64,000 bases of DNA from Enterobacter cloacae complex sp. ECNIH7 (GCF_002208095.1 NZ_CP017990.1:4092001-4156000), one strand, 5' to 3'; counted from the first letter of the stretch, positions 14,580 to 25,809 are shown. A program made the numbers and translations. The notes: generated by a model not told the origin, from the sequence alone.

Positions 14580-15122
14580 ATGAGTATTCAAGAACACGTT
14601 ATTTTGGTAAACGACCAGGGAATGGTGATTGGCACTCAGGAAAAATATGCCGCGCACACGTTACATACCCCGCTGCATCTGGCGTTCTCTTCCTGGCTTT
14701 TTAACGCAAAAGGCGAATGTCTGATCACCCGACGCGCCTTAAGCAAAAAAGCCTGGCCCGGCGTCTGGACCAACTCCGTGTGCGGCCACCCGCAGTCGGG
14801 TGAAGAGACAGTCCAGGCGATAATCCGCCGCTGCCGCTTCGAAGTGGGCGCAGAACTGACCGATATCACCGCCGTCGCCCCTGAATTTCGCTATCGGGAA
14901 ACCGACCCGTCCGGGATCGTGGAAAACGAAATTTGCCCGGTATTCGCCGCACGCATTACCAATGACGTGACAATAAACGAAGATGAAGTGATGGACTATC
15001 AGTGGGTTGAGCTTGATGCGCTATTCCGTGCGCTGGACGCGACGCCCTGGGCCTTTAGCCCGTGGATGGTCATGGAAGCGACGACCGCCCGCGAAAAACT
15101 CATAGCCTTCGCGGCGCAATAA
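14580..15122 (+). CDS. idi: Isopentenyl-diphosphate delta-isomerase
   Basis: This type I Nudix-fold enzyme interconverts isopentenyl and dimethylallyl diphosphate, the building blocks of ubiquinone, undecaprenol and tRNA prenylation. The catalytic Cys68 is in TNSVCGHP and the catalytic Glu117 in VENEICPVF; metal-binding histidines lie at His26 and His33 and in CGHP. The 180-residue length matches E. coli. The gene is divergent from actS and is followed by a strong terminator. In the presence of the MEP pathway it is not essential. Confidence 0.95.
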   Translation: MSIQEHVILVNDQGMVIGTQEKYAAHTLHTPLHLAFSSWLFNAKGECLITRRALSKKAWPGVWTNSVCGHPQSGEETVQAIIRRCRFEVGAELTDITAVAPEFRYRETDPSGIVENEICPVFAARITNDVTINEDEVMDYQWVELDALFRALDATPWAFSPWMVMEATTAREKLIAFAAQ

Positions 15123-15149
15123 AAAAGCCCCTTTCGGGGCTTTTTTTAC
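15121..15149. terminator. Bidirectional terminator between idi and lysS
   Basis: AAAAAAGCCCC-TTTC-GGGGCTTTTTT is a near-ideal hairpin with an A-run and a T-run, just past the idi stop and before the lysS stop on the opposite strand. Confidence 0.9.
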
Positions 15150-15160
15150 ATCTTAACGCC

Positions 15161-16678
15161 TTACTTCACCGGGCGCATCGCCGGGAACAGGATCACGTCA
15201 CGGATGGTGTGGCTGTTGGTAAACAGCATCACCATACGGTCGATACCAATTCCCAGACCCGCCGTTGGTGGCAGACCGTGCTCCAGCGCGGTCACGTAGT
15301 CTTCGTCGAAGAACATCGCTTCGTCGTCGCCTGCCGCCTTCGCGTCAACCTGATCCTGGAAGCGCTGAGCTTGGTCTTCCGCATCGTTCAGCTCGCTAAA
15401 GCCGTTGCCGATTTCACGGCCGCCGATGAAGAATTCGAAGCGGTCAGTGATTTCAGGGTTCTGGTCATTACGACGCGCCAGCGGAGAGACTTCAGCCGGG
15501 TACTCGGTGATGAAGGTAGGCTGAATCAGGTGCGCTTCGGCCACTTCTTCGAAGATCTCGGTCACGATACGGCCCAGACCCCAGCTCTTCTCAACCTTGA
15601 TACCGATGCTTTCGGCGATCGCTTTCGCAGAATCGAAGTTATCCAGATCGGCCATGTTGGTTTCCGGACGGTACTTCTTGATCGCTTCGCGCATGGTCAG
15701 TTTTTCGAACGGCTTGCCGAAGTCGAAGACTTCTTCACCGTAAGGGACCTGCGTGGTGCCCAGAATATCCTGCGCCAGCGTACGGAACAGGGATTCGGTC
15801 AGCTCGATCAGATCTTTGTAATCCGCGTACGCCATATAGAGTTCCATCATGGTGAACTCTGGGTTATGACGAACGGAGATCCCTTCGTTACGGAAGTTAC
15901 GGTTGATTTCGAACACGCGGTCAAAACCACCAACCACCAGACGCTTCAGGTACAGTTCCGGCGCGATACGCAGGTACATGTCCAGGTCCAGGGCGTTGTG
16001 ATGGGTGATGAACGGACGCGCAGACGCGCCGCCCGGGATCACCTGCATCATTGGGGTTTCCACTTCCATAAAGTCGCGGTTCACCATGAACTGGCGGATA
16101 CCGGCCATGATCTGGGAGCGAATTTTGAAGGTCTTGCGGGATTCATCGTTAGAGATGAGATCCAGGTAGCGCTGACGGTAGCGCGCTTCCTGATCCTGCA
16201 GGCCGTGGAATTTGTCCGGCAGCGGGCGCAGGGCTTTGGTCAGCAGACGCAGCTCGGTGCAGTGGATAGACAGTTCACCGGTTTTGGTTTTGAACAGTTT
16301 ACCTTTCGCGCCCAGGATATCGCCCAGGTCCCACTTCTTGAACTGCTCGTTGTAGATGCCTTCCGGCAGATCGTCACGGGACACGTACAGCTGAATGCGG
16401 CCGCCAACGTCCTGCAGGGTCACGAAGGAGGCTTTACCCATGATACGGCGGGTCATCATGCGGCCCGCAACGGCCACTTCAACGTTCAGCGCTTCCAGCT
16501 CTTCGTTCTCTTTCGCGTCGAAGTCAGCGTGCAGTTGGTCTGAGGTGTGGTCACGACGAAAATCGTTCGGGAACGGCACGCCCTGCTCGCGCAGCGCTGC
16601 CAGCTTCTCGCGGCGGGTTTTCAGTTCGTTGTTAAGATCGACTACCGCGTCAGCGCCCTGTGCTTGTTGTTCAGACAT
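15161..16678 (-). CDS. lysS: Lysyl-tRNA synthetase
   Basis: This class IIb synthetase charges tRNA-Lys in the cytoplasm. The N-terminal OB-fold anticodon domain spans about residues 60-170 (for example [17 protein letters not shown]). Motif 2 is visible as [20 protein letters not shown] and motif 3 as [15 protein letters not shown]. The 505-residue length equals the E. coli housekeeping enzyme. It lies nine bases after prfB on the same strand, reproducing the known prfB-lysS (herC) operon. Only one lysyl synthetase gene is in the window, so the inducible lysU, if present, is elsewhere. Confidence 0.97.
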   Translation of the reverse strand: MSEQQAQGADAVVDLNNELKTRREKLAALREQGVPFPNDFRRDHTSDQLHADFDAKENEELEALNVEVAVAGRMMTRRIMGKASFVTLQDVGGRIQLYVSRDDLPEGIYNEQFKKWDLGDILGAKGKLFKTKTGELSIHCTELRLLTKALRPLPDKFHGLQDQEARYRQRYLDLISNDESRKTFKIRSQIMAGIRQFMVNRDFMEVETPMMQVIPGGASARPFITHHNALDLDMYLRIAPELYLKRLVVGGFDRVFEINRNFRNEGISVRHNPEFTMMELYMAYADYKDLIELTESLFRTLAQDILGTTQVPYGEEVFDFGKPFEKLTMREAIKKYRPETNMADLDNFDSAKAIAESIGIKVEKSWGLGRIVTEIFEEVAEAHLIQPTFITEYPAEVSPLARRNDQNPEITDRFEFFIGGREIGNGFSELNDAEDQAQRFQDQVDAKAAGDDEAMFFDEDYVTALEHGLPPTAGLGIGIDRMVMLFTNSHTIRDVILFPAMRPVK

Positions 16679-16687
16679 GTTGGTTCC

Positions 16688-17786
16688 TCATAACCCTGCT
16701 TTCAAACTTGCTTCGATAAATTGGTCCAGGCTGCCGTCCAGCACCGCCTGCGTGTTGCGGGTTTCAACCCCGGTACGCAGGTCTTTGATGCGGGAGTCAT
16801 CAAGGACGTAAGAACGGATCTGGCTGCCCCAGCCGATGTCAGACTTGTTGTCTTCCATCGCCTGTTTCTCAGCATTTTTCTTCTGCATCTCCAGCTCATA
16901 AAGCTTCGCTTTCATCTGCTTCATGGCCTGGTCTTTGTTCTTATGCTGGGAACGGTCGTTCTGGCACTGTGTTACCAGCCCGGTTGGAATGTGGGTAATA
17001 CGCACCGCAGATTCCGTACGGTTAACGTGCTGGCCGCCCGCGCCGGATGCGCGATAAACGTCGATACGCAGGTCCGCCGGGTTAATTTCGATATCGATAT
17101 CTTCATCAACTTCCGGGTAAACAAACGCGGAGCTGAAGGAGGTATGGCGACGGCCGCCGGAGTCGAACGGGCTCTTACGCACCAGGCGGTGAACGCCCGT
17201 TTCGGTACGCAGCCAGCCGTAGGCGTAATCACCGATGATCTTGATGGTGACGGATTTAATACCGGCCACTTCACCTTCAGACTCTTCGATAATTTCGGTT
17301 TTGAAGCCGCGCGCTTCTGCCCAACGCAGGTACATGCGCGTCAGCATGCTGGCCCAGTCCTGCGCTTCGGTGCCGCCAGAACCTGCCTGAATATCGAGAT
17401 AGCAGTCAGCGCTGTCGTATTCGCCGGAGAACATACGGCGGAATTCCAGCTGCGCCAGCTTCTCTTCCAGCACGTCGAGTTCTGCTACGGCTTCGTTAAA
17501 GGTTTCTTCGTCGTCGGCTTCGACGGCCAGCTCCAGCAAACCGGAAACATCTTCCAGCCCCTGGGCCATTTGATCCAGCGTATCTACGATAGCTTCGAGA
17601 GAGGAACGCTCTTTACCCAGCGCCTGTGCGCGTTCAGGTTCGTTCCAGACGTCCGGCTGTTCCAGCTCGGCGTTTACTTCTTCAAGACGCTCTTTCTTGG
17701 CATCGTAGTCAAAGATACCCCCTAAGAACGTCAGAGCGCTCCGTGAGGTCCTGAATACGGTTTTTTACCGGATTAATTTCAAACAT
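16688..17786 (-). CDS. prfB: Peptide chain release factor RF2, with programmed +1 frameshift
   Basis: RF2 ends translation at UGA and UAA. Translation starts at the ATG at 17786 ([18 protein letters not shown]) and reaches an in-frame TGA at 17709-17711, inside AGGGGGTATCTTTGACTAC. This is the classic signal: an internal Shine-Dalgarno, CUU slip codon and UGA, where a +1 shift gives the 365-residue protein. Low RF2 favours the shift, so the gene autoregulates. Downstream, SPF in RKSPFDSGG is the stop-codon recognition tripeptide and GGQ in [10 protein letters not shown] is the hydrolysis motif. The residue at position 246 is Ala, the usual form, unlike the Thr of E. coli K-12. Confidence 0.97.
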
Positions 17787-17876
17787 GGTCTGTTTTCTTT
17801 TATGGACTTGTCAAAATGCGGTGATAAGAGCGGGATTGTACCGAATCCACGCCCTTTTTTATAGAGATTACTGCCG

Positions 17877-19610
17877 CTAAATTGGCCAGATATTGTCGAT
17901 GATGATCTGCAGGGTGCGGTTACCGCGAAACTCGTTGATGTCCAGTTTGTACGCCAGCTCGACCTCGCGCACGCCGTTGTCCGGCCAGATGGAGGTATCG
18001 ACGTTGAAGGCAATGCCGTCCAGCAGCGGTCCCCCGCCCACGGGCTCGACCATCACTTTCAGATGACGTTCGCCGACGATGCGCTGCTGCAGCAGGCGGA
18101 AACGCCCGTCGAACAGCGGTTCCGGGAACATCTGTCCCCACGGACCGGCATCGCGGAGCATTTGCGCCACGTCCATCGTCATCTCAAGCGGTGAAAGCTC
18201 GCCATCGGACACCACTTCCCCCTGCAGCAGGGCCGGGTCAATCCAGTCGGTGACCAGTTCACCAAACAGACGCTGAAACTCGTCGAATTTCGCCTCTTCC
18301 AGAGACAGGCCTGCCGCCATCGCATGGCCGCCGAACTTGATCATCAGACCCGGATACAGCGTATCGAGACGCTCCAGCGCATCGCGCATGTGCAGCCCCT
18401 GGATTGAGCGGCCAGAGCCTTTCAGCGTGCCATCACCCGCGGGGGCGAACGCGATCACCGGCCGGTGGAAACGTTCTTTAATACGCGACGCCAGAATGCC
18501 CACCACGCCCTGATGCCACTCGGGATGGTACATCGCCAGGCCGCCCGGCAGCGTATCGCCGCTGCGTTCAAGCTTTTCGCACAGGGTCAGCGCTTCGGCC
18601 TGCATCCCCTGCTCAATCTCTTTACGGGTCTGATTCAGCGCGTCCAGCTCGTTGGCCAGCACGCGCGCTTCACCGATGTTGTCGCACAGCAGCAGCGCCA
18701 CGCCGACGGACATATCGTCCAGTCTTCCTGCCGCGTTCAGGCGCGGCCCGAGAGCAAAGCCCAAATCGCTTGCCGCCAGCTTGAGCGGGTCGCGGTTGGC
18801 AATCTCCAGCAGCGCCTTGATCCCCGGACGGCACTTGCCTGCCCGGATACGGCTTAGGCCCTGCCAGGTCAAAATACGGTTATTGGTATCGAGCGGGACC
18901 ACGTCCGCGACGGTGCCCAGCGCCACCAGATCGAGATATTCGGCCAGGTTCGGTACGGCAATACCGCGGGAGTCGAACCAGCCCTTATCGCGCAGCAGGG
19001 TACGTAACGCCAGCATCAGATAAAACGCTACGCCCACGCCTGCGAGAGATTTCGATGGGAAATCGCAGTCGCGCAGGTTGGGGTTAATAATCGCTTCCGC
19101 ATCCGGCAGCGTTTCGCCCGGCAGGTGGTGATCGGTAACCAGCACCGGGATCCCCAAAGCGTGAGCATGATCGACGCCCGCATGGGAGGAGATCCCGTTA
19201 TCGACGGTCATGATCATCTGTGCACCACGGGCGTGGGCCTGATCGACCACTTCCGGGCTGAGGCCATAGCCGTCTTCAAAACGGTTCGGTACCAGATACG
19301 TGACGTTATCGCAGCCCAGCGCGCGCAGGCTGAGCACGCTCAGCGCGGTGCTGGTTGCGCCGTCGGCGTCGAAATCCCCTACCACCACAATTCGCGTTCC
19401 CTCTCGAAGCGCGTTGTAGAGCATTTCGGTGGCTTTTTCGATACCGCTCAGCTGCTGCCAGGGCAGCATCCCTTTCACGCTGCGTTCAAGATCCTCAGCG
19501 CGACGCACGCCGCGGCTGGCATAGAGGCGCTTAAGCAGCGCCGGGAGATCGTCCGGTAAATCAACGGGTTCAACCGCCTCGCGGCGGCGCAATTTTATTG
19601 GGGCTTTCAC
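17877..19610 (-). CDS. recJ: Single-strand-specific 5'-3' exonuclease RecJ
   Basis: RecJ degrades single-stranded DNA from 5' ends in RecF-pathway recombination and mismatch repair. The DHH-family metal site is clear: DFDADGATST (motif I), TVDNGISSHAG, VTDHHLPGETLPDA (the DHH motif) and a DHHA1 region with FGGHAMAAG. The 577-residue length matches E. coli. It begins five bases after the dsbC stop and continues the xerD-dsbC-recJ run. A gap of about 90 bases separates it from prfB downstream. Confidence 0.96.
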   Translation of the reverse strand: MKAPIKLRRREAVEPVDLPDDLPALLKRLYASRGVRRAEDLERSVKGMLPWQQLSGIEKATEMLYNALREGTRIVVVGDFDADGATSTALSVLSLRALGCDNVTYLVPNRFEDGYGLSPEVVDQAHARGAQMIMTVDNGISSHAGVDHAHALGIPVLVTDHHLPGETLPDAEAIINPNLRDCDFPSKSLAGVGVAFYLMLALRTLLRDKGWFDSRGIAVPNLAEYLDLVALGTVADVVPLDTNNRILTWQGLSRIRAGKCRPGIKALLEIANRDPLKLAASDLGFALGPRLNAAGRLDDMSVGVALLLCDNIGEARVLANELDALNQTRKEIEQGMQAEALTLCEKLERSGDTLPGGLAMYHPEWHQGVVGILASRIKERFHRPVIAFAPAGDGTLKGSGRSIQGLHMRDALERLDTLYPGLMIKFGGHAMAAGLSLEEAKFDEFQRLFGELVTDWIDPALLQGEVVSDGELSPLEMTMDVAQMLRDAGPWGQMFPEPLFDGRFRLLQQRIVGERHLKVMVEPVGGGPLLDGIAFNVDTSIWPDNGVREVELAYKLDINEFRGNRTLQIIIDNIWPI

Positions 19611-19615
19611 GCGGA

Positions 19616-20329
19616 TTATTTACCACCAAACTGTTTCTGGTGCGCGTCGAGGAACTCTTTCATCTCTTTCGGTCCCTGATAGCCCGGAACGACATAGCCG
19701 TTGCTCAGGACAATCGCAGGCGTACCGCTCACGCCAAACTGCACGCCGAGCGCGTAGTGGTTAGCGATATCAATGTCGCAGGAGGCTGGCTTAACGCCTT
19801 TGCCGTTCATGGCGTCATCAAACGCTTTGTTGCGGTCTTTCGCACACCAGATCGCCTTCATGTCCTGCTCTGGCTGGCTCTGCACGCCCGCGCGCGGGAA
19901 GGCCAGGTAACGCACGGTGATGCCCAGCGCGTTGTAGTCTTTCATCTCTTCATGCAGCTTGTGGCAGTAGCCGCAGGTGATGTCGGTGAAGACGGTAATG
20001 ACGTGTTTTTCCTGCGCCGCTTTATAGATGATCATCTCTTTTTCGAGCGCGTTCAGGTTTTTCATCAGCAGCTGGTTGGTGACGTTCACCGGCTGCGCGC
20101 CGCTCACGTCGTACATTGGCCCCTGAATAATGTGTTTGCCGTCTTCGGTGACGTACAGCACGCCGCTGTTGGTCAGTACCGTTTTCATGCCGGCAACCGG
20201 TGCAGGCTGAATATCGCTGCCGGTGACGCCAAGCTTAGCCAGCGACTGTTTGATGGCGGCGTCGTCAGCATGAGCGAAACCGGTAAAGGAGGCTGCCAGC
20301 AGGGTGAACAGCGCGAAAGTCTTTTTCAT
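19616..20329 (-). CDS. dsbC: Periplasmic disulfide isomerase DsbC
   Basis: DsbC reshuffles wrong disulfides in the periplasm and is kept reduced by DsbD. The start at 20329 gives the signal peptide MKKTFALFTLLAASFTGFAHA; the longer upstream frame is xerD overlap. The N-terminal dimerisation domain (DDAAIKQSLAKLGVTGSDI) precedes a thioredoxin fold with the active site CGYC in DITCGYCHKLHEEM. A second cysteine pair (WCAKDRN, PASCDID) is structural. The 237-residue length is about that of E. coli. It lies between xerD and recJ on one strand. Confidence 0.96.
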   Translation of the reverse strand: MKKTFALFTLLAASFTGFAHADDAAIKQSLAKLGVTGSDIQPAPVAGMKTVLTNSGVLYVTEDGKHIIQGPMYDVSGAQPVNVTNQLLMKNLNALEKEMIIYKAAQEKHVITVFTDITCGYCHKLHEEMKDYNALGITVRYLAFPRAGVQSQPEQDMKAIWCAKDRNKAFDDAMNGKGVKPASCDIDIANHYALGVQFGVSGTPAIVLSNGYVVPGYQGPKEMKEFLDAHQKQFGGK

Positions 20330-20357
20330 ATGTGATCCTGTTACAATTCGTCGGCAC

Positions 20358-21254
20358 TCACGCTCGAGGGTGGTGCTGTTGGTGTAGCTGCCGCAGGCGT
20401 TCCGTCGCGACATGGGTGTAAATTTGCGTCGTGGAAAGATCGCTGTGGCCCAGCAGCATCTGCACCACGCGTAAATCAGCGCCGTGGTTTAACAGATGCG
20501 TCGCGAAAGCGTGACGCAATACGTGCGGCGAAAGCTTTTCACTGTCGATACCCGCCAGTGTGGCGTAATGCTTGATGCGATGCCAGAACGTTTGCCGCGT
20601 CATCTGCTGGGCGCGCTGGCTCGGAAACAGGACGTCGATAGAAGTACCATTTAGCAGCCACGGACGACCGTGCTCCAGGTACGTTTCCAGCCAGTAAACC
20701 GCCTCTTCACCCAGCGGAACCAGCCTTTCCTTATTTCCTTTACCAATGACGCGCACTACGCCCTGACGCAGGCTGATGTCGCTCATCGTCAGACCAACCA
20801 GTTCCGAAACGCGCAAGCCGGTAGCATACAATAGCTCAAGCATGGCTTTATCGCGTAACTCCAGCGGCAGGTCAACAGCCGGTGACTGTAATAATCTCTC
20901 AACTTGTGCTTCGCTGAGATCTTTCGGCAGCCGCTGCGGGAGCTTAGGAGATGCCAGCAGCGCGCTGGGATCGTCTTCGCGGATCTTCTCACGGTAGAGG
21001 TGCTGGAACAGCCGACGCATGGCGCTGAGCAAACGCGCGGAACTGGTAGCTTTGTAGCCCCCTGCGATACGTTCCCCCAGCAGCGCCTGCAGGTCGTCAC
21101 GCTGCGCGCTCGCAAGGGATAACCCCCGGTGCGCAAGCCATTCCACCAGCATGGTGAGATCGCGACGGTAGGCGCTAAGGGTATTCTCGGCCAGATTTTT
21201 CTCCAGCCACAGCGCGTCGAGAAACTGTTCGATCAGTGCGAGATCCTTTTCCAC
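20358..21254 (-). CDS. xerD: Tyrosine recombinase XerD
   Basis: With XerC, XerD resolves chromosome dimers at dif, under FtsK control. The catalytic residues are Arg in GLRVSELVGL, His and Arg in HVLRHAFATHL, His in LLGHSDLSTTQ and Tyr in IYTHVA. The 298-residue length equals E. coli. It heads the xerD-dsbC-recJ group and is divergent from fldB with a gap of about 100 bases. Unlike the integrase at the window start it is a core housekeeping gene with core-like composition. Confidence 0.97.
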   Translation of the reverse strand: MEKDLALIEQFLDALWLEKNLAENTLSAYRRDLTMLVEWLAHRGLSLASAQRDDLQALLGERIAGGYKATSSARLLSAMRRLFQHLYREKIREDDPSALLASPKLPQRLPKDLSEAQVERLLQSPAVDLPLELRDKAMLELLYATGLRVSELVGLTMSDISLRQGVVRVIGKGNKERLVPLGEEAVYWLETYLEHGRPWLLNGTSIDVLFPSQRAQQMTRQTFWHRIKHYATLAGIDSEKLSPHVLRHAFATHLLNHGADLRVVQMLLGHSDLSTTQIYTHVATERLRQLHQQHHPRA

Positions 21255-21355
21255 ATCAGCCCCTTTGATTTTGCAGTCAGGCCATTATGCCTGATTGCGA
21301 CCGGTTTCTGGTACACTACGCGCAAAGTCAAAGCAAGTATTGAGATAGTTACGCG

Positions 21356-21877
21356 ATGAATATTGGTCTGTTCTATGGTTCCAGCACCTTCTACACCGAA
21401 ATGGCGGCAGAGAAAATTCGCGACATCATTGGCCCGGAACTGGTGACGTTGCATAACCTGAAAGATGACGCGGTCGCGCTGATGGAACAGTACGATGTCC
21501 TGATTCTTGGCATCCCAACCTGGGATTTTGGTGAGATACAGGAAGACTGGGAAGCCATCTGGGATCAACTCGATTCGGTCAATCTCGACGGCAAAATCAT
21601 TGCCATGTACGGCATGGGGGATCAGCTGGGCTACGGGGAATGGTTCCTGGACGCGCTCGGCATGCTGCATGACAAGCTGGCGCCGAAAGGAGTATCGTTT
21701 ATCGGCTACTGGCCAACCGAAGGTTACGAGTTTACCAGTAAAAAACCGATTATCGCCGACGGCGAGCTGTTTGTTGGACTCGCGCTGGATGAAACCAACC
21801 AGTACGATCTCAGCGATGAGCGCCTGCAAACCTGGTGCGAGCAGATTCTGGGCGAAATGGCTGAAAAGTTTAGCTAA
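21356..21877 (+). CDS. fldB: Flavodoxin 2
   Basis: This is a small FMN electron carrier of the SoxRS-linked flavodoxin pair. The phosphate-binding loop [12 protein letters not shown] (residues 5-16) and the flavin-stacking region around TWDFGE and [13 protein letters not shown] are typical. At 173 residues it is a long-chain flavodoxin and matches FldB of E. coli in length and position next to xerD. No SoxS box was identified with confidence. The gene converges with ygfX, whose stop lies seven bases away. Confidence 0.95.
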   Translation: MNIGLFYGSSTFYTEMAAEKIRDIIGPELVTLHNLKDDAVALMEQYDVLILGIPTWDFGEIQEDWEAIWDQLDSVNLDGKIIAMYGMGDQLGYGEWFLDALGMLHDKLAPKGVSFIGYWPTEGYEFTSKKPIIADGELFVGLALDETNQYDLSDERLQTWCEQILGEMAEKFS

Positions 21878-21883
21878 CGCGCG

Positions 21884-22294
21884 CTACCCCTGCGTCGTTT
21901 GTTGCAACAGCATCCGGCGCAGGTCTCGCCACTCGGCAGCATCCATACTGTCAGCCGCCAGCCACAGATGCTGGCAACGCCCGCCGTCCACCTTGCGTAA
22001 CCGTAACATCATGCCGCAGTTGAGCATCCAGGGCATACCGAGGATATCCCACTCTTTACCCTGCCAGCGCAGGCGGGAATCCATCAGTAATTTAATCTCT
22101 CCCTGACGGGCATTAATGCGACGCTGGCTGCGTACGCTGTCAAAAACGACAAACGACAGTAACAGCAGCCACAGCGGCGTATAGCTCAGCGGCCACGGCA
22201 TCAGTAAAACAAAGGCCGCAACCAGGCCGTGGAGCAATAAAGACATCCACTGCGAGCGCCACGAGACGCGAAGATCAGATTGCCACAGGACCAC
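21884..22294 (-). CDS. cptA: Inner-membrane protein YgfX (CptA)
   Basis: The protein is 136 residues with two adjacent membrane helices ([19 protein letters not shown] and [11 protein letters not shown]) and a cytoplasmic C-terminal domain. It overlaps sdhE by 20 bases, and the two have been described as a toxin-antitoxin pair in E. coli (YgfX affecting FtsZ and MreB), an interpretation that is debated because SdhE has a clear flavinylation role. I would treat it as a membrane partner of SdhE rather than a confirmed toxin. The low hydrophilic content at the N-terminus fits a hairpin insertion. Confidence 0.9.
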   Translation of the reverse strand: MVLWQSDLRVSWRSQWMSLLLHGLVAAFVLLMPWPLSYTPLWLLLLSFVVFDSVRSQRRINARQGEIKLLMDSRLRWQGKEWDILGMPWMLNCGMMLRLRKVDGGRCQHLWLAADSMDAAEWRDLRRMLLQQTTQG

Positions 22295-22541
22295 GTTCCC
22301 GATTCCGTGTTTGAATTAATTGCACCATCCGTTGCAACTCGGTGTCGGCGGGTTTGCCGTGGTTCATCAGCCAGTTGAATAAATCCGGATCGTCAGACTC
22401 AAGCAGGCGAACAAACAGACGCTTATCATCATCGCTTAAGCTGTCATACTCATATTCAAAGAAAGGCATGATGGAAATATCAAGTTCACGCATGCCGCGA
22501 CGGCACGCCCAGTGAATACGGGCCTTGTTGTTAATATCCAT
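22275..22541 (-). CDS. sdhE: Succinate dehydrogenase flavinylation factor SdhE
   Basis: SdhE binds SdhA and FrdA and promotes covalent FAD attachment. The signature RGMRELD (residues 15-21, the RGxxE motif) is present, with the five-helix bundle sequence around [20 protein letters not shown]. The 88-residue length matches E. coli. It overlaps cptA by 20 bases downstream and is divergent from ygfZ. Confidence 0.95.
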   Translation of the reverse strand: MDINNKARIHWACRRGMRELDISIMPFFEYEYDSLSDDDKRLFVRLLESDDPDLFNWLMNHGKPADTELQRMVQLIQTRNRERGPVAI

Positions 22542-22835
22542 GTTCAGTTTCCTGCATTACGTTTGGCACAGTCGGTACCCCGTTCAGTGTTCTTTATTTC
22601 TCTACGGGGACACCAGCTAGTGTAACGTGTTTTTGACCGTTTCATTACTGGAATATTGCGATCGCCGAGCAGGCTTCCAGAATAATCCCTACAAAGAAAG
22701 CGGATTACATTATTTTGCGTAGCGCTACGCATAACCGGTTTAGGGCACAAATGGTCTGTTGAAAGCACTTGCATTGCCTGCAGGCTCTTTTACCATTAGG
22801 CATTATCAAAGCGTTAAGCAATTCAGGATATCGTT
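22542..22835. promoter_or_regulatory. Divergent promoter region sdhE/ygfZ
   Basis: This 294-base gap separates two divergent genes. A 76-codon frame on the minus strand (22544-22774) has basic, unpatterned content and no ribosome site, so I see no gene here. Both promoters must lie in it, but I could not assign the boxes firmly. Confidence 0.4.
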
Positions 22836-23816
22836 ATGGCATTTACACCATTTTCTCCTCGCCAGCCCGCCGCCTCTGCGCGTCTGCCGCTGACGCTTAT
22901 TTCTCTTGATGACTGGGCGCTGGCAACTCTCACCGGTGCCGACGCCGAAAAATACCTGCAGGGCCAGGTGACCGCCGACGTCAGCCAGATGACCGAACAC
23001 CAGCACCTGCTGGCCGCGCATTGCGACCCAAAAGGTAAAATGTGGAGCAACCTGCGCCTCTTCCGCCGTCAGGACGGCTTTGCCTTTATTGAGCGCCGCA
23101 GCCTGCAAGAGGCCCAGCTCAAAGAGCTGAAGAAGTACGCGGTCTTCTCCAAAGTCACTATCGCCCCGGACGACGAACATGTCCTGCTGGGAGTGGCCGG
23201 TTTCCAGGCCCGTGCGGCCCTGAAAAATCTCTTCAGCGAACTGCCGGATGCAGAAAAGCAGGTGGTCAGCGAAGGCGCGACCTCTATCCTGTGGTTTGAA
23301 CACCCTGCGGAGCGTTTCCTGTTAGTCACGGATGCGGCAACGGCCGAACGCGTGACCGAAGCGCTGCGCGGCGAAGCGCAGCTCAACAATAGTCAGCAGT
23401 GGCTGGCGCTGAACATCGAAGCGGGTCTGCCGGTGATTGACGCAGCAAACAGCGCGCAGTTTATTCCTCAGGCAACGAACCTGCAGGCGCTGGGGGGTAT
23501 TAGCTTTAAAAAGGGCTGTTATACCGGCCAGGAGATGGTGGCGCGTGCAAAATTCCGCGGAGCTAACAAACGAGCGCTGTGGACGCTGGCGGGCCATGCC
23601 AGCCGTGTACCTGAAGCGGGTGAAGACTTAGAGCTGAAGATGGGTGATAACTGGCGTCGCACCGGCACCGTGTTAGCCGCCGTACAGCTGGATGATGGAC
23701 GTCTTTTGGTACAGGCCGTCATGAACAACGACATGGAAGCCGACAGCGTGTTCCGCGTGCGTGACGATGCGAACACGCTGAGCATCGAGCCGCTGCCGTA
23801 TTCGTTAGAAGAGTAA
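22836..23816 (+). CDS. ygfZ: Folate-dependent Fe-S cluster repair/assembly protein YgfZ
   Basis: YgfZ is a tetrahydrofolate-binding protein related to GcvT that supports the activity of certain Fe-S enzymes, such as MiaB. The defining motif KGCYTGQE (about residues 225-232) with its essential cysteine is present in [19 protein letters not shown]. The 326-residue length matches E. coli. It is monocistronic in appearance; a GC-rich palindromic repeat lies directly after its stop. Confidence 0.95.
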   Translation: MAFTPFSPRQPAASARLPLTLISLDDWALATLTGADAEKYLQGQVTADVSQMTEHQHLLAAHCDPKGKMWSNLRLFRRQDGFAFIERRSLQEAQLKELKKYAVFSKVTIAPDDEHVLLGVAGFQARAALKNLFSELPDAEKQVVSEGATSILWFEHPAERFLLVTDAATAERVTEALRGEAQLNNSQQWLALNIEAGLPVIDAANSAQFIPQATNLQALGGISFKKGCYTGQEMVARAKFRGANKRALWTLAGHASRVPEAGEDLELKMGDNWRRTGTVLAAVQLDDGRLLVQAVMNNDMEADSVFRVRDDANTLSIEPLPYSLEE

Positions 23817-23826
23817 TCGTATCCAG

Positions 23827-23870
23827 GTGCCCTCCCTCTCCCTGTGGGAGAGGGCCGGGGTGAGGGCAAC
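23827..23870. repeat. Palindromic CCCTCTCCC-type intergenic repeat, copy 1
   Basis: CCCTCTCCC-TGT-GGGAGAGGG is followed by GGGGTGAGGG. It is the first of seven related copies in the window, all between genes. Confidence 0.8.
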
Positions 23871-23889
23871 CGCCCGCACGGTTTAAAAA

Positions 23890-24576
<687 letters not shown>

Positions 24577-24714
24577 TTATTCATCGCATAACTATGCTAA
24601 CTGAGAATGATTCCAGTGAACACCTGTTAGCCAAAATAAAGTTAAACATAACGTTTCTAAACTATAATCAGACAGTTACACTTTAATTTCAGCGAACGTG
24701 CGTTTCGATTTTAA

Positions 24715-25026
24715 TTATAAACATTTAAAATCAATCACATAAAACTGGTTCTGCCTGGGGTAGATCTCTGAGATCACGTTTTTCAATGCATCCAGGGTCA
24801 TGTTCTCCTGTTCAGCATGTTTTTGCGTCAATGTATCGAACGTAACGGTTGACGTTCCCGTTACTTCGATGGTGCAAAAATAACCATCGTCCTCATAACG
24901 CCCCACCCGCAGGATATCGCCGGTTTTGAAATGGGATTCACTTTTATCCCGGATAGTGATGGTTTTACGTCCGGCCAGAATGTCGTCCTGAAAACGCTGA
25001 AAAAAAGTGATGTCGTTTGGCTGCAT
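24715..25026 (-). CDS. yqfB: N4-acetylcytidine amidohydrolase YqfB (ASCH domain)
   Basis: YqfB hydrolyses N4-acetylcytidine to cytidine and acetate. It is a single ASCH domain of 103 residues, as in E. coli. The motif [19 protein letters not shown] (about residues 18-36) includes the catalytic Lys and Thr region, and the C-terminal YVIDFKCL strand closes the beta barrel. I chose the ATG at 25026 because a 63-base upstream extension carries unpatterned sequence. It is divergent from the RpiR-type regulator, only 51 bases apart. Confidence 0.93.
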   Translation of the reverse strand: MQPNDITFFQRFQDDILAGRKTITIRDKSESHFKTGDILRVGRYEDDGYFCTIEVTGTSTVTFDTLTQKHAEQENMTLDALKNVISEIYPRQNQFYVIDFKCL

Positions 25027-25077
25027 GTTATTATTCCCTGAAGAAAAGTCTGATGAGTGAGTGTAGCCATTGTGAGC

Positions 25078-25809
25078 ATGTTCTCCCATTCCGCCATTGC
25101 CAGTCTCAATAACCTGGAGATGATGGTCTACAACTATGTCATAAAAAATCGTGACAAAGTGATGTACATGACCATCCGCGAGCTGGCGGATGCGGCAGAC
25201 GTCTCAACCACGACTATCCTGCGCTTTTGCCGCAAGCTTAACTGCGAAGGCTATTCTGAATTCCGCGTGCGCTTTAAGCTTTATCTTGAACAGAACGAGC
25301 CCCAGCAGGCAAACTTCGGTGCCAGCGAAATTATCAGCTTTTTTAAAAGCGTGAATAATGAAGAGTTCGATGCGTTATTAGATAAGGCGGTTGATATTAT
25401 TTTAACGTCAGAGCGAATTATATTTGTCGGTGCCGGAACATCGGGTTCGCTGGCAAAATATGGCGCACGCTTCTTTTCTAATATCGGGAAATTCAGTAAT
25501 CATATTGATGATCCTTATTTCCCGGTCACCAATGATATGGCGAAAAATGCGCTGGCGATTGTGCTTTCCGTCTCGGGAGAGACCGAGGAGATCCTGCGCT
25601 TCGCCAGCCAGTTCAGCCTGCATCACTGCAAGGTGCTCTCGATAACCAGCCACGAGCACTCGCGTCTCGCAAAACTGGCGGACTTTAATCTCTCCTGGCA
25701 TGTTCCTCAGACGCGTATTGCAGGCGTCTACGACATCACCACGCAAATTCCCGTCATTTATATTCTGGAATCTCTCGGACGTAAACTGGCGAAGAAACTC
25801 ACAGAATAA
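25078..25809 (+). CDS. MurR/RpiR-family transcriptional regulator
   Basis: The N-terminal domain (about residues 1-75) is an RpiR-type helix-turn-helix: [19 protein letters not shown] followed by [21 protein letters not shown] sugar-isomerase (SIS) domain follows, with [19 protein letters not shown] (about 112-130) and [12 protein letters not shown], which binds a phosphosugar. The start at 25078 (MFSHSAIAS) is preferred; a GTG 21 bases upstream is possible. The gene stands just before bglA on the same strand, so it probably responds to a phospho-beta-glucoside and controls bglA (inference). E. coli K-12 lacks a regulator at this place. Confidence 0.9.
   Translation: MFSHSAIASLNNLEMMVYNYVIKNRDKVMYMTIRELADAADVSTTTILRFCRKLNCEGYSEFRVRFKLYLEQNEPQQANFGASEIISFFKSVNNEEFDALLDKAVDIILTSERIIFVGAGTSGSLAKYGARFFSNIGKFSNHIDDPYFPVTNDMAKNALAIVLSVSGETEEILRFASQFSLHHCKVLSITSHEHSRLAKLADFNLSWHVPQTRIAGVYDITTQIPVIYILESLGRKLAKKLTE

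Noticed and set aside
15062..16543. 493-codon frame opposite lysS
   Set aside because: A shadow of lysS; it has no independent ribosome site and no domain.
16688..17569. prfB as a 293-aa protein starting at MAQGLEDV
   Set aside because: The true start is at 17786, with the +1 frameshift joining the two frames; the short form would lack the N-terminal domain.
22544..22774. 76-codon frame between sdhE and ygfZ
   Set aside because: Composition is random-looking, with no ribosome site, and it fills the divergent promoter region.
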